Shown here piece after piece: positions 52,073 through 61,863 of a DNA stretch of 64,000 bases; position 1 is the stretch's first letter; each line of letters opens with the position of its first letter. The position numbers were made by a program, and so were the translations under genes. The notes beneath the pieces were generated by a model. That model saw only the letters and a program-made list of their open reading frames with translations. It was not told the origin of the DNA and ran no database searches. This DNA comes from Homoserinimonas sedimenticola (lineage in GTDB: Bacteria > Actinomycetota > Actinomycetes > Actinomycetales > Microbacteriaceae), in contig NZ_JAPELL010000001.1 in NCBI RefSeq assembly GCF_026094475.1, forward strand, positions 1,884,326-1,948,325, in the 5' to 3' direction.

Positions 52073-52474
52073 ATGACGAATCTCATCAACTTCACGATCG
52101 CGACCGAGGCCGAGAAGAGCGCCGACTTCCGTCGTGTGCTCTGGACGGGTGAACACACGCAGCTCGTCATCATGACGATTCCCGTCGGCGGCGAGATCGG
52201 CGCTGAGACCCACCCCGACACGGACCAGATCCTCACGATCGTGAGCGGCACGGGTGAAGCGACCATCTCGGGCAACAGCAAGCAAATCCAGCAGGGCGAC
52301 CTCGTGGTCGTGCCCGCGGGGCACCACCACAACTTCACCAACACGGGCCCCAACCCCCTCGTGCTCTACACGGTCTACGGGCCGCCCGAGCACTCTGACG
52401 GCGCCGTGCACAAGACCAAGGAGGAGGCCGACCGCCTCGAGGAGGAAGGTAAGGACGAGCCGCCCCAGGGTTAG
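52073..52474 (+). CDS. Cupin-domain protein
   Basis: Single-domain cupin of 133 residues. Cupin motif 1 is in GGEIGAETHPDTDQIL with a metal-binding His and Glu region, motif 2 in VVPAGHHHNFTNTG. The C-terminal tail (TKEEADRLEEEGKDEPP) is a charged helix typical of the mannose-6-phosphate-isomerase-like small cupins. Substrate unknown. Confidence 0.85.
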   Translation: MTNLINFTIATEAEKSADFRRVLWTGEHTQLVIMTIPVGGEIGAETHPDTDQILTIVSGTGEATISGNSKQIQQGDLVVVPAGHHHNFTNTGPNPLVLYTVYGPPEHSDGAVHKTKEEADRLEEEGKDEPPQG

Positions 52475-52535
52475 TTCGCACTGCCGAGAAGTCGGAGCCG
52501 ACTGCCAGACTCCGTCGCTATTGTGGGCGGCTGTC

Positions 52536-53315
52536 ATGACCGAGACCCGCAAGGCCCACGGCCGTCGCCGCGCCGACACGCCCTCCACGTGGACGGGCAT
52601 GCTTGTGACCCTGCCGCCGCGCACGCTGGACCCCGAGACGGTGGATGCTGCGGCACCCGGCCGCTCGCGGCGTGCGGGAGACGTGCGCCGCGGCATCCGC
52701 CCCGGTGTCTTCGTGGGGCTCGGGACTGCCGCCCTTGCGATCATGGCGGTGACGACCCTCGCGATCCTGCCCAACGTTCTCAGCGAAGCGTCAGCGCAGA
52801 CGCAAGCGGCGGAACCGCCGGCGCAGTCCCTCGACATCGCGGCTGCAGCACCCCTGGCGGCGGTGCCCCGCGACACCTACACGGCGGACCCCGGCGTCGA
52901 CACCTACGTCGCGGGCGGCACCAACCGCGACTGGGCGAGCCTCGTGCTGCTCTACGGCGGCTGGCCCGTCACGGAGTCCAACGTGACCGTGATGATGCGC
53001 TGGATGCGCCAGGAGAACTACGAGAAGTCGTGGTGGAACCGCAACAACCCGCTCAACAATGGCTGGGGTTCCGGCGGAGGCAGTGGGCTCGGCTCATATC
53101 CGAACCTGCGGGTCGCCGCGCAGAACGCGGCGGAGGCGCTGCACACGCACCCGGGCTATGCGGGCATCCGCGACGGCTTCGCCGCATCCGCTCCCACCGA
53201 GGTCATCGAGGCTGCCATCTGGGCGTCGCCGTGGGCGTCGAGCCACTACCACAACGGTGCGCACTGGCATTACACGCCGACGCAGACGATCAAGGCCCCC
53301 GCCGACGCCTGGTAG
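52536..53315 (+). CDS. Membrane-anchored exported protein, possible lysozyme-like domain
   Basis: Protein of 259 residues: an Arg-rich cytoplasmic N terminus, one membrane segment (about residues 57-78, GVFVGLGTAALAIMAVTTLAIL-like), then an extracytoplasmic part. The C-terminal half has a run of Trp and Asn (WMRQENYEK, WWNRNNPLNNGWG) followed by AAQNAAEALHTHPGYAGI, similar in style to peptidoglycan hydrolase or phage-lysin modules that carry RNNPLN. I cannot assign a catalytic residue. Confidence 0.6.
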   Translation: MTETRKAHGRRRADTPSTWTGMLVTLPPRTLDPETVDAAAPGRSRRAGDVRRGIRPGVFVGLGTAALAIMAVTTLAILPNVLSEASAQTQAAEPPAQSLDIAAAAPLAAVPRDTYTADPGVDTYVAGGTNRDWASLVLLYGGWPVTESNVTVMMRWMRQENYEKSWWNRNNPLNNGWGSGGGSGLGSYPNLRVAAQNAAEALHTHPGYAGIRDGFAASAPTEVIEAAIWASPWASSHYHNGAHWHYTPTQTIKAPADAW

Positions 53316-54644
53316 CTAGGGCAGCAGGCGGTTCGGCCCGCGGAAGAGGTAGGTCGTCTCGCGCAGGTTCGGCAGGCCCAGCATGAGCATCAGCACGCGC
53401 GAGAGGCCCATGCCGAAGCCGCCGTGCGGCGGCACGCCGTAGCGGAAGAAGTCGAGGTAGAAGTCGAGCTCCTCCGGGTCGAGACCCTTCTCCTTGGCCT
53501 GCTCCACGAGCACGTCGACGCGGTGCTCGCGCTGTGCGCCCGTCGAGATCTCGACGCCGTTGTAGACGAGGTCGTAGCTCTTGGTGAGCGAGGCATCCCC
53601 GTCGTGGCGCATGTGGTAGAACGGCCGGATGCTCGAGGCGTAGTCGGTGAGGAACACGAAGTCGTGCCCGTAGGTCTCCTTGACGTAGGCCGCGATCTGG
53701 CGCTCACCCTCCGGGTCCATATCGTCGTCGGCGCGGGGCACCTCGTAGCCGCGCTCGGCGACGATGCGCTTCGCCTCCGCGAGGGGGATGCGCGGGAACG
53801 GCGTCTCCGGCACCTGCAGGTCGATGCCGAAGTGCTCGAGAATCGCCTCGCCGTGCTTCTCCTTGACGGCGCGGATGCCGGCGACGAGGAGCTCCTCGTG
53901 CATCCGCATGACGTCGTCGTGGGAGGCGATCCAGCTCATCTCGGCGTCGACCGAGGTGAACTCGGTCGCGTGGCGTGAGGTGAAGGAGGGGTCGGCCCGG
54001 AAGGCGGGGCCGACCTCGAAGACGCGGCCGAAACCGGCCGGCTGTGCCATCTGCTTGAAGAACTGGGGGCTCTGGGCGAGGTAGGCCTTGCCCTCGAAGT
54101 AGTCGACCTCGAAGAGTTCGGCGCGCGACTCGGAGGCGCTCGCCATGAGCTTGGGCGTGTGGATCTCGATGAAGTCGTTCTCGACCCAGTAGGTGCGCCA
54201 CGCGTGCAGGAGGGTCGTCTGGATCTTGAAGACGAGCGAATGCTTGGGTGCCCGCAGGTCGATGAAGCGCCAGTCGAGGCGCTTGTCGATGCCGCTGTCG
54301 TCGGCGATGGGCGTTTCGGGGATCGCGTGGGACGCGACATCCAGCCTGTCGAGCTTGATCTCGACGCCGCCGAGCTTGACACGCTCGTCGTGCTTGAGCT
54401 CGCCGCTCGCCGTGAGGAAGCTGCCCTGGCTGAGGCCGGAGATGGTCGCGGCGAGGGCGTCGTCGGCGGGTGTGCCGTCCTCATTGAAGGCGCGCGGGTG
54501 CACGAGCTGCACGGCGCCGCTCTCGTCGCGCAGCACGACGAACTGCACCTTCTTCTGATCGCGCACCGTCTCGACCCAGCCGCTGACAGTGGTGGGGCCG
54601 TCGGATGCCGCGGCGAGGTCCTTGATGAGGGTGCGTTCAGTCAC
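53316..54644 (-). CDS. aspS: Archaeal-type aspartyl-tRNA synthetase
   Basis: Class II synthetase of 442 residues from a GTG at 54644; longer frames start in the intergenic region. The anticodon-binding OB domain (VSGWVETVRDQ, FVVLRDESG) precedes the catalytic domain with FRADPSFTSRHATEFTSVD (motif 2) and GFGMGLSRVLML (motif 3). It lacks the ~130-residue GAD insertion of the bacterial-type enzyme (about 590 residues), so it is the archaeal/eukaryal type. In bacteria this type may also charge tRNA-Asn (non-discriminating). Confidence 0.93.
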   Translation of the reverse strand: MTERTLIKDLAAASDGPTTVSGWVETVRDQKKVQFVVLRDESGAVQLVHPRAFNEDGTPADDALAATISGLSQGSFLTASGELKHDERVKLGGVEIKLDRLDVASHAIPETPIADDSGIDKRLDWRFIDLRAPKHSLVFKIQTTLLHAWRTYWVENDFIEIHTPKLMASASESRAELFEVDYFEGKAYLAQSPQFFKQMAQPAGFGRVFEVGPAFRADPSFTSRHATEFTSVDAEMSWIASHDDVMRMHEELLVAGIRAVKEKHGEAILEHFGIDLQVPETPFPRIPLAEAKRIVAERGYEVPRADDDMDPEGERQIAAYVKETYGHDFVFLTDYASSIRPFYHMRHDGDASLTKSYDLVYNGVEISTGAQREHRVDVLVEQAKEKGLDPEELDFYLDFFRYGVPPHGGFGMGLSRVLMLMLGLPNLRETTYLFRGPNRLLP

Positions 54645-54693
54645 GGCGTCAAGTGTAGTTGCGCCCGGTTGGAGGCCCCACTCATCACGTTCC

Positions 54694-54727
54694 GGTTTCG
54701 ATACGGCCGCGAGCGGGCCACTCAGCG
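54694..54727. repeat. GGTTTCGATACGG repeat element, copy 1
   Basis: GGTTTCGATACGGCC lies in the gap between aspS and the phosphatase gene. The identical 15-mer occurs at 59409-59423 inside a larger palindromic region, so it is likely part of a dispersed repeat. The gap holds no gene. Confidence 0.6.
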
Positions 54728-54772
54728 CCCGCACCAGCCGTTCACCAGTTTCCGCCTGCCTAAACTTGTAGC

Positions 54773-55411
54773 GTGCCTGCATCATTCGTCCACCTCGTCC
54801 GCCATGGCGAGGTGCACAATCCCGACGGCATCCTCTACGGTCGCATCCCCGGTTACCTCCTTTCGGAGTTGGGGCACCGCATGGCGGATGCCGCGGCGGG
54901 GCATCTTGCCGGGCATCCGGTCTCGGCGCTCTTCGCCTCGCCGCTGGAGCGCGCCCAGGAGTCGGCGAAGCCCTGGTCGGACCGCTTCGGGCTGGAGATC
55001 ACGACGGACGAGCGACTGATCGAGCCGACGAACAAGTTCGAGGGCAAGACCTTCGAATTCGGGCCGGGGGTCGTGCTGCGCCCGCAGTCGTGGCCGCACG
55101 TGATCAACCCGTTCAAGCCGAGCTGGGGTGAGCCGTTCGCGAGCGTCGCCGACCGCATGCTCGCCGTGATCGAGGATGCGTGGAAGTCGGTCGATGACGG
55201 CGAGGTCGTCATGGTGAGCCACCAGATGCCGATTGTGATGGTGCAGCGCTATGTGACGGGCCGCAAGCTGTACCACGACCCGCGTCGACGCCGCTGCAGC
55301 CTCTCGAGCATCACGACGCTGCGCCGCGACGATGACCGCTTCGTGGAGCACTCCTACGCGGAACCGGCCGCGGAGCTTCTGGCCCAGGCGGCCGACATGG
55401 GGGCGGTGTGA
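54773..55411 (+). CDS. Histidine phosphatase (phosphoglycerate mutase superfamily)
   Basis: Protein of 212 residues from GTG 54773. The phospho-His motif VRHGEVHN is at residues 9-16, the second half of the site in SPLERAQESA, and the catalytic SHQMPI near residue 148. Metabolite phosphatase; the substrate is unknown. It leads into the cytochrome c maturation operon with stop/start overlaps at each junction. Confidence 0.9.
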   Translation: MPASFVHLVRHGEVHNPDGILYGRIPGYLLSELGHRMADAAAGHLAGHPVSALFASPLERAQESAKPWSDRFGLEITTDERLIEPTNKFEGKTFEFGPGVVLRPQSWPHVINPFKPSWGEPFASVADRMLAVIEDAWKSVDDGEVVMVSHQMPIVMVQRYVTGRKLYHDPRRRRCSLSSITTLRRDDDRFVEHSYAEPAAELLAQAADMGAV

Positions 55412-56007
55412 TGTCGCGTCTTCCCCTGCGCATGGCGGCGATCGTGGCGGCGGCGAGCCTGCTGCTGACGGGCTGCACGAGCGACCCGCTTGCTGAGAAG
55501 TACGGCAATGGCGGCGCCACCAACCAGGAGTCCAACGATGGCGCGATCCTCGAGATCGCGGAGGAGAATCGTGCGGCCGCACCCGAGTTCTCCGGCATGA
55601 CGGATGGCGGCATCGAGGTCTCGAGCGACGACTATGAGGGCCGCGTCGTGGTCGTGAACTTCTGGTACGCGGCGTGCGGTCCATGCCGTGCGGAGGCGCC
55701 CGACCTGGAGGCGCTGCACCAGAAGTACAAGGACGAGGGCGTCTCGTTCGTGGGCGTCAACACGCTCGACCAGCCCGAGAACGCGCTCGCCTTCGCCCGC
55801 AAGTACGGCATCACCTACCCGTCGATCATGGACGGCGAGACGGGCGAGGTGCGTCTCGCCTTCGCGGGGCAGGCTTCGCCGAGCGCCGTGCCGACGACCC
55901 TTGTGCTCGACAAGGAGGGTCGCGTCGCCGCGCGCTTCCTCGGGCAGATCACCGCGCCATCAAACCTCGACACGATCATCCGCGAGCTTGTCGCGGAGGA
56001 GCTGTAG
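55411..56007 (+). CDS. TlpA/ResA-like thiol-disulfide lipoprotein
   Basis: Lipoprotein of 198 residues. Lipobox LTGC with Cys22, then a thioredoxin fold with active site [11 protein letters not shown] and cis-Pro in SAVPTT. It reduces apocytochrome c cysteines outside the membrane. It overlaps the upstream stop (ATG at 55411), and it is followed by ccdA, resB and ccsA. Confidence 0.93.
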   Translation: MSRLPLRMAAIVAAASLLLTGCTSDPLAEKYGNGGATNQESNDGAILEIAEENRAAAPEFSGMTDGGIEVSSDDYEGRVVVVNFWYAACGPCRAEAPDLEALHQKYKDEGVSFVGVNTLDQPENALAFARKYGITYPSIMDGETGEVRLAFAGQASPSAVPTTLVLDKEGRVAARFLGQITAPSNLDTIIRELVAEEL

Positions 56008-56759
56008 TGAACATCGGTGAGATCGTCGGTGACGGCAGTCTCCTCCTCGCGGTTCCCCTGGCCCTCCTCGCGGGGCTCGTCTCCTTCGCATCACCGTGCG
56101 TGCTGCCGCTCGTTCCCGGCTATCTCGGCTATGTGGGCGGCTTCGCCGACACGGGCGAGACGGATGCCGCCCGCCGCCGCTCCCGCAACCGCCTGCTGCT
56201 CGGGGTGCTGCTCTTCGTGCTGGGTTTCAGCGCCGTCTTCGTGTCGTTCGGGCTCCTCTTCGGGGTCGCGGGACTCCTGCTGCTCCGCTGGATGGATCTC
56301 ATCACCCGCATCGCGGGTGTCGTCATCATCGTGATGGGGCTCGTGTTCATCGGACGCTTCACTTTTGCGCAGCGCACCATCAAGCCGCGCTGGCAGGCGG
56401 CCACGGGGCTCGCGGGTGCGCCGTTCCTCGGCATCGTGTTCGGTCTCGGCTGGGCGCCCTGCATCGGACCGACGCTCGCGGCGGTGCTCGCGCTGAGTCT
56501 CGACGGGGGCTCGCCGGGCCGCGGTGCCCTCCTCGGGGCCGCCTACTGCCTGGGTCTCGGCATCCCGTTCCTGCTGGTCGCTCTCGGCTTCGGCTGGGTG
56601 ACGGGTTCGGTCGCGTGGCTGAAGCGCAACATCCGTGTCGTCAACCTCGTGGGGGGCGGGCTGCTCGTGCTGATCGGCCTCGCGATGGTGACGGGGCTGT
56701 GGAACATGCTCATCTCGAGCCTTGGGTCGGTGATCGGCAGCTTTGTCCCGGCCATCTGA
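56007..56759 (+). CDS. ccdA: Cytochrome c biogenesis thiol transporter CcdA
   Basis: Membrane protein of 250 residues from GTG 56007. The two redox-active Cys are in [16 protein letters not shown] and [14 protein letters not shown], in a six-helix DsbD-like core. It passes electrons from cytoplasmic thioredoxin to the TlpA-like lipoprotein. It overlaps both neighbours. Confidence 0.95.
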   Translation: MNIGEIVGDGSLLLAVPLALLAGLVSFASPCVLPLVPGYLGYVGGFADTGETDAARRRSRNRLLLGVLLFVLGFSAVFVSFGLLFGVAGLLLLRWMDLITRIAGVVIIVMGLVFIGRFTFAQRTIKPRWQAATGLAGAPFLGIVFGLGWAPCIGPTLAAVLALSLDGGSPGRGALLGAAYCLGLGIPFLLVALGFGWVTGSVAWLKRNIRVVNLVGGGLLVLIGLAMVTGLWNMLISSLGSVIGSFVPAI

Positions 56760-58377
56760 CCATCACGAGACGCCGCCTCCTCCCAAGGGGGAGGGCATCA
56801 CGCAGCCCTCCCTCGGCATCGTCGGCTACCTGCGTTTCTTCTGGCGGCAGCTCACGAGCATGCGCACGGCCCTCGTGCTGCTGCTGCTGCTGGCGCTCGC
56901 CGCGATCCCGGGTTCGCTCGTGCCGCAGCGTTCCTCCGACCCCAACGGCGTCACGACCTACTACCAGGACCACCCGGATCTCGCCCCGGTGCTCGACGAC
57001 CTGCAGCTCTTCGACGTCTTCGGTTCGGTGTGGTTCTCGGCGATCTACCTGCTGCTCTTCGTCTCCCTCATCGGCTGTGTCGTGCCGCGCACGCTGCACC
57101 ACCTGAAGGCGCTGCGCACGCCGCCGCCCAAGACGCCCGCGCGGCTGTCACGGCTGGAGGCGTACCGCAGCAGCAGCGTGGAGGGGGCGGATGCGGCATC
57201 CGCCATGGAGTCGGCGCGCACCTTGCTGCGCAAGGCCGGATACCGGGTGCGCATGTTCGAGCGTGCCGGCGAGCTCTCGGTCTCCGCCGAGCGGGGGTAC
57301 CTGCGCGAGACGGGCAACCTGGTGTTCCACACGGCGCTCATCGGCGTGCTCGTCTCAGTCGGAATCGGCGGCGGCTTTGCCTACAACGGGCAGAAGGTGG
57401 TCGTGGAGGGCGGCCCCTTCGTCAATGTGCTCAACGACTACGACACCTTCAGCCCGGGTCGTTTCTTCGACGAGGGCGCCCTGCCGCCCTACCGGCTCAT
57501 CGTCGACGACTTCGACGCCACGTATGAGACCGAGAACGTGAACGCCTTCGGTTTCGCGAGCGGCTTCCGGGCGGATGTGACGGTGCACGAGGAGGGTCGC
57601 GAGGCCTACGAGGCGCAGGTGCGGGTCAACGATCCGCTGAACATCATGGGGCTCGACACCTACCTCACGGGCAACGGGTACGCGCCCCACCTCACGGTGA
57701 CGGATGCCGATGGCAACATCGCCTTCACGGGCGCCGTGCCCTTCCTCCCGCAGGACGCCAACCTCACCTCGCTCGGCATCGTCAAGGTTCCGGATGCCCT
57801 GCCCGAGCAGATCGGCATGCGCGGCTTCTTCTACCCGACGGCGGCGGAGCTCGAGTCAGGAGCCCTCACCTCGACCTTCCCCGACCTTCTCAACCCCGTG
57901 CTGACCCTCAACGTCTACACGGGAGACCTCGGCATCGACGACGGCACCCCGCGCTCCGTCTACTCGCTCAACATCGAGGAGATGACCGAGATCGTGGGCG
58001 GCGATTCCGGTGTCGATGCGATCCGCCTGCAGCCGGGCGAGTCCTACGATCTGCCGGGCGGCCGCGGCACGGTCACCTTCGACAGCATGGCGGAGGTCTC
58101 GCCCGACGGCGAGAGCGTGCTGCGCTTCGCCTCCCTCGACGTGCACTATGACCCGAGCGCCGGGTGGGTGCTCCTCTTCGTCGTGCTCGTGATCGCGGGG
58201 CTCATCACGGGGCTCTTCGTGCCGCGCCGCCGAGTGTGGGTCAAGGCGGTCGAGGAGAGTGGCGGCATCCGTCTCGAATACGCGGGGCTCGCCCGCGGCG
58301 ACGACCCCGGTCTCGACCGCGCGGTCGGCGATCTGGCAGAGCGTCACGCCCAGTCGCTCAGAGTTAGGCTTGACTAG
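56743..58377 (+). CDS. resB: Cytochrome c synthetase component ResB
   Basis: Membrane protein of 544 residues, TTG start at 56743 inside the ccdA end. After a Pro-rich N terminus, [26 protein letters not shown] opens the family pattern. A large extracytoplasmic domain lies between helices 3 and 4, closing with the last helix ([16 protein letters not shown]). With CcsA it forms the heme-delivery and ligation complex. Confidence 0.94.
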   Translation: MSRPSDHHETPPPPKGEGITQPSLGIVGYLRFFWRQLTSMRTALVLLLLLALAAIPGSLVPQRSSDPNGVTTYYQDHPDLAPVLDDLQLFDVFGSVWFSAIYLLLFVSLIGCVVPRTLHHLKALRTPPPKTPARLSRLEAYRSSSVEGADAASAMESARTLLRKAGYRVRMFERAGELSVSAERGYLRETGNLVFHTALIGVLVSVGIGGGFAYNGQKVVVEGGPFVNVLNDYDTFSPGRFFDEGALPPYRLIVDDFDATYETENVNAFGFASGFRADVTVHEEGREAYEAQVRVNDPLNIMGLDTYLTGNGYAPHLTVTDADGNIAFTGAVPFLPQDANLTSLGIVKVPDALPEQIGMRGFFYPTAAELESGALTSTFPDLLNPVLTLNVYTGDLGIDDGTPRSVYSLNIEEMTEIVGGDSGVDAIRLQPGESYDLPGGRGTVTFDSMAEVSPDGESVLRFASLDVHYDPSAGWVLLFVVLVIAGLITGLFVPRRRVWVKAVEESGGIRLEYAGLARGDDPGLDRAVGDLAERHAQSLRVRLD

Positions 58378-59345
58378 TGTCCGACGTGCTCGATTCCTAC
58401 TCGCTGGTAGCGATCTACTCCGCCATGGCGGTCTACCTCATCGCCTTCGTGCTCTTCGCGATCGACATCGCCAAGCGCTCCGCCAACGCCTCGACGGCCG
58501 CGGGGCAGCTCGCCATGTCGGAGGGCCAGCTCGCCGCATCCGGATCGGGTGGTGTCGCGACGCTCGAGAGGCAGGCGACGGATGCCGCGGCTCCCCGCTA
58601 CCGCTTTGAGCGGGTCGGCTTCGCCCTCACGGTGCTCGCGACGGCGCTGCACGTCGGCGGGGTCGTGCTGCGCGGTGTCGCACAGGGCTTCGTGCCGTGG
58701 GCCAACATGTTCGAGTTCTCGCTGACCTCCTCGGCGATCATCGCGGTCGTGTTCCTTCTGCTGCAGTTCTGGCAGGATCTCAAGTTCCTCGGCGTCTACA
58801 TGACGGGTTTCGTGCTGATCGCCCTCGGCGTCGGCACCGTCAACTTCTATGTGCCGGTCAAGCCGCTGCCCGACGCGCTTGACTCGTACTGGCTCATCAT
58901 CCACGTCTTCGTGGCCGCCCTCGGCACGGCGCTCTTCGCCGTCGGTGCAGCCCTTTCGCTCCTGCAGCTGCTGCAGGCACGCCGGGAGTCGGGCGCGGGC
59001 GGCCGCGGTCTCGCCTTCCTCCGCACCCTGCCAAACTCGGTGCGCCTCGAGAACTCCGCCTACCTCGTCACCGTCGTCGGCTTCGTTTTCTGGACCTTCA
59101 CGCTCGTCGCGGGTGCCATCTGGGCTGAGCGCGCCTGGGGCCGCTACTGGGGTTGGGACACCAAGGAGGTGTGGACGTTCATCATCTGGACGGTCTACGC
59201 CGGCTACATCCACGCCCGGGCGACCCGCGGCTGGCGCGGCGCCCGCTCCGCCTGGCTCGCCCTCATCGGCTTCGCCTCCGTGCTCTTCAACTACACGGTC
59301 GTCAACCTCTTCTTCAAGGGCCTGCACAGCTACAGCGGGCTTTAG
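58377..59345 (+). CDS. ccsA: Cytochrome c synthetase component CcsA/ResC
   Basis: Multi-helix protein of 322 residues from GTG 58377. The heme-handling Trp-rich motif is WGRYWGWDTKEVW near residue 258, with flanking His residues in YIHARATRG and ALHVGG. It overlaps resB by 1 bp. It ends the operon from 54773. Confidence 0.95.
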   Translation: MSDVLDSYSLVAIYSAMAVYLIAFVLFAIDIAKRSANASTAAGQLAMSEGQLAASGSGGVATLERQATDAAAPRYRFERVGFALTVLATALHVGGVVLRGVAQGFVPWANMFEFSLTSSAIIAVVFLLLQFWQDLKFLGVYMTGFVLIALGVGTVNFYVPVKPLPDALDSYWLIIHVFVAALGTALFAVGAALSLLQLLQARRESGAGGRGLAFLRTLPNSVRLENSAYLVTVVGFVFWTFTLVAGAIWAERAWGRYWGWDTKEVWTFIIWTVYAGYIHARATRGWRGARSAWLALIGFASVLFNYTVVNLFFKGLHSYSGL

Positions 59346-59355
59346 GCACCTCGCC

Positions 59356-59505
59356 GGTTGAGTGGCGAGCGCCAGCGAGCATATCGAAACCAAACGTCCT
59401 AGCAACTGGGTTTCGATACGGCCCTGGTCCTCCCTCGCAGGCTCGGTCGGCGCGCTTCGCGCAATCGCTGGCGCGATTGCAGCCAAGCGAAGCGCGCTAC
59501 TCATC
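59356..59505. repeat. Palindromic GGTTTCGATACGG repeat region, copy 2
   Basis: The stretch contains inverted copies: GGTTGAGTGGCGAGC...ATATCGAAACC and GGTTTCGATACGGCC...GCGCTACTC, with many short pairings between them. It runs into the last codons of menC. This is the usual look of the REP-type elements common in this family of organisms. Confidence 0.65.
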
Positions 59506-60486
59506 CAGCGCGTCGAGGAGCGCGTAGCAGCGGCGCAGACGGTCCAACCACCAGTCGCGCCGGTCTGCGGATGCCTCGTGCCGGTCGAGCAACCCCGCAC
59601 TCAGGTCGATGCGGCGCACGGGCACGGCCCCGTCGATCGGGGTGAGCGGGGCATCCGTTACGTCGGCGGTGAGGAGTGCGGCGGTGCCGAGGCCGCAGTC
59701 GTACTCGAGCTGCGGCACGGCGGCCGCGAGGTGTGCTCCCATCGAGAGACCGACGCTCGTGTCGAGCGCGCTTGAGACGACGACCGGCAGCCCCGCCTCC
59801 GCGATGATGCGTTCCGCCGCAGCGATGCCGCCGAGGGGCTGCGCCTTGATGACGAGGAGGTCGGCGGCTCCCGCGCGGGCGACCGCGAGGGGGTCCTCCG
59901 CCTTGCGCACGCTCTCGTCGGCTGCGACGCCGATGCCCATGTAGCGGATGCGTTCGCGCACTTGGGCAAGCTCGTCAACGCTCTCGCACGGTTGCTCGAC
60001 GTATTCGAGGTCGAACTCGGCAAGGGCGTGCACCGCTCGCTCGGCCTCGTCGACCGTCCAGCCGCCGTTGGCGTCGAGGCGGATGCGGCCCTCCGGGCCG
60101 AGGTACTCGCGGACCGCCCGCACCCGGGCGACCTCCTCCTCGAGCCGCTGGCCGGGGTCGGCGACCTTCACCTTGACGGTGCGGCATCCGCTGAACCGGT
60201 CGAGCACCTCGGCCACGCGGCCCGGCTCGACGACCGGCAGGGTCGCGTTGACGCGCACACTGCTGCGAAACACGGCGGGCTCGTCGCCCCAGCCGAAGTC
60301 GAGCGCGGCGGCCAGCCAGGTCGCCGCCTCCGCATCGTCGTACTCGACGAAGGGGGAGAACTCGGTCGCACCGCGCGGCCCCTCCAGGAGGAGCGCCTCG
60401 CGGTGGTCGATGCCGCGAAAGCGCGTGCGGAGGGGCAGGGAGACCACTCGCGCCGTTGCGAGCAGGTCGTCGATCGTGGGGCGCAT
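59497..60486 (-). CDS. menC: o-Succinylbenzoate synthase
   Basis: Enolase-superfamily enzyme of 329 residues, start at 60486 (MRPTIDDLL). The catalytic Lys is in TVKVKVADPG, metal ligands in RLDANGGW, YVEQPC and ADES, and the second catalytic Lys in LVIKAQPLGG, all intact. It dehydrates SHCHC to o-succinylbenzoate in menaquinone synthesis. The 3' end overlaps a repeat element. Confidence 0.92.
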   Translation of the reverse strand: MRPTIDDLLATARVVSLPLRTRFRGIDHREALLLEGPRGATEFSPFVEYDDAEAATWLAAALDFGWGDEPAVFRSSVRVNATLPVVEPGRVAEVLDRFSGCRTVKVKVADPGQRLEEEVARVRAVREYLGPEGRIRLDANGGWTVDEAERAVHALAEFDLEYVEQPCESVDELAQVRERIRYMGIGVAADESVRKAEDPLAVARAGAADLLVIKAQPLGGIAAAERIIAEAGLPVVVSSALDTSVGLSMGAHLAAAVPQLEYDCGLGTAALLTADVTDAPLTPIDGAVPVRRIDLSAGLLDRHEASADRRDWWLDRLRRCYALLDALDE

Positions 60487-60584
60487 CCCCCCAGTGTGGC
60501 AACTCGGCACTGTATTCGTGCCGAGGAATGGGCGATTCGCGGATGCTGCGGGGGGCACGTTCAGGCTTCGAATAGGCTCGCGTC

Positions 60585-60881
60585 ATGGCTGCGCGCGCTC
60601 GAATGGTCCCCGGTTTCGTCTCGCTGGGGCTCGCGGTGCTCGGACTCCTCGCGGTCGTCGTCGGCGTCGCGATTGCCGCGCCGGCCGCAGCGACCGAGAC
60701 CGCGTGGGCCGTGGCATCCGTGTTGGCGATCATCGCGAACGTGTTGACGGTGGCCGCCGTCGTGGTGGGTCTCGTCGCCGTCATCGGACGCTTCGGTCGC
60801 TGGTGGGGTGCCGCGGGCATCCTCGTGGGCGTGCTGTCGAACCCGTGGCTGCAGGTGACCGTGCTCGGCGCTCTCGCCTGA
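60585..60881 (+). CDS. Small two/three-helix membrane protein
   Basis: A 98-residue hydrophobic protein with two or three membrane helices (VSLGLAVLGLLAVVVGVAIAA-like, AVASVLAIIANVLTVAAVVVG) and a Gly/Trp-containing loop (GRFGRWWGAAG). I do not recognise the family. It lies between menC and menB, divergent from the first, and could be coincidental to the pathway. Confidence 0.6.
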   Translation: MAARARMVPGFVSLGLAVLGLLAVVVGVAIAAPAAATETAWAVASVLAIIANVLTVAAVVVGLVAVIGRFGRWWGAAGILVGVLSNPWLQVTVLGALA

Positions 60882-60904
60882 GCGGGCCCGAATAGGCTGG
60901 AGGC

Positions 60905-61810
60905 ATGACCGTCTCCGAGCTCTTCGACGACTCACGTTGGGTTGTCGCCCCCGGCGCCGAGGCGCTGACCGACATCACGTACCACCACGACACTGAGGGC
61001 CGAGTGGCACGCATCGCGTTCAACCGGCCGGAGGTGCGCAACGCGTTCCGCCCGCACACGGTCGACGAGCTCTACCGCGCCCTCGACGACGCCCGGCAGA
61101 ACCCGCGGATCGGCGTTGTGCTGCTGACGGGGAACGGGCCGAGTCCGAAGGATGGCGGCTGGGCCTTCTGCTCGGGGGGCGACCAGCGCATCCGGGGGCG
61201 CGACGGCTACAAGTACTCAAGCGAGGAGACCGCGACGGGCATCGACGCTGCGCGTTCCGGCCGCCTCCACATCCTCGAGGTGCAGCGGCTCATCCGCTTC
61301 ATGCCCAAGGTCGTCATCGCGGTCGTGCCCGGCTGGGCGGCGGGCGGCGGCCACTCCCTCCACGTCGTGTGCGACCTCACGATCGCCTCGGCCGAGCACG
61401 GCAAGTTCAAGCAGACGGATGCCGACGTCGGCTCCTTCGACGCCGGTTATGGCAGCGCGTACTTCGCCCGCCAGATCGGGCAGAAGAACGCGCGCGAGGT
61501 CTTCTTCCTCGCCCGCGAGTACAGCGCCCAGCGCGCCTACGAGATGGGTTCGGTCAACGCGGTCGTGCCGCACGAGGAGCTTGAGGTGACGGCCTATGAG
61601 TGGGCGCAGGAGATCCTCACCAAGTCGCCCACGGCCATCCGGATGCTCAAGTTCGCCTTCAACGCCGTCGACGACGGGCTGGTGGGGCAGCAGGTCTTCG
61701 CGGGGGAGGCGACGCGTCTGGCCTACGGCACCGACGAGGCCGTTGAGGGGCGCGACGCGTTTCTCGAGAAGCGGGATCCGGACTGGTCGCCGTTCCCCTG
61801 GCAATACTGA
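60905..61810 (+). CDS. menB: 1,4-Dihydroxy-2-naphthoyl-CoA synthase
   Basis: Crotonase-fold enzyme of 301 residues. Motifs: FCSGGDQRIRGRDGY, PGWAAGGGHSLHVVCDL, and GSFDAGYGSAYFARQIGQK, the last carrying the MenB-specific active-site loop. It closes the second ring of the naphthoquinone from o-succinylbenzoyl-CoA. The longer N terminus (about 300 residues in total) is normal in actinomycetes. Confidence 0.96.
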   Translation: MTVSELFDDSRWVVAPGAEALTDITYHHDTEGRVARIAFNRPEVRNAFRPHTVDELYRALDDARQNPRIGVVLLTGNGPSPKDGGWAFCSGGDQRIRGRDGYKYSSEETATGIDAARSGRLHILEVQRLIRFMPKVVIAVVPGWAAGGGHSLHVVCDLTIASAEHGKFKQTDADVGSFDAGYGSAYFARQIGQKNAREVFFLAREYSAQRAYEMGSVNAVVPHEELEVTAYEWAQEILTKSPTAIRMLKFAFNAVDDGLVGQQVFAGEATRLAYGTDEAVEGRDAFLEKRDPDWSPFPWQY

Positions 61811-61863
61811 GCTGCTGAGGGGGCGCGAGCCGCGGCATCCGCCCCGCCCCCAGCGAGTCACAT

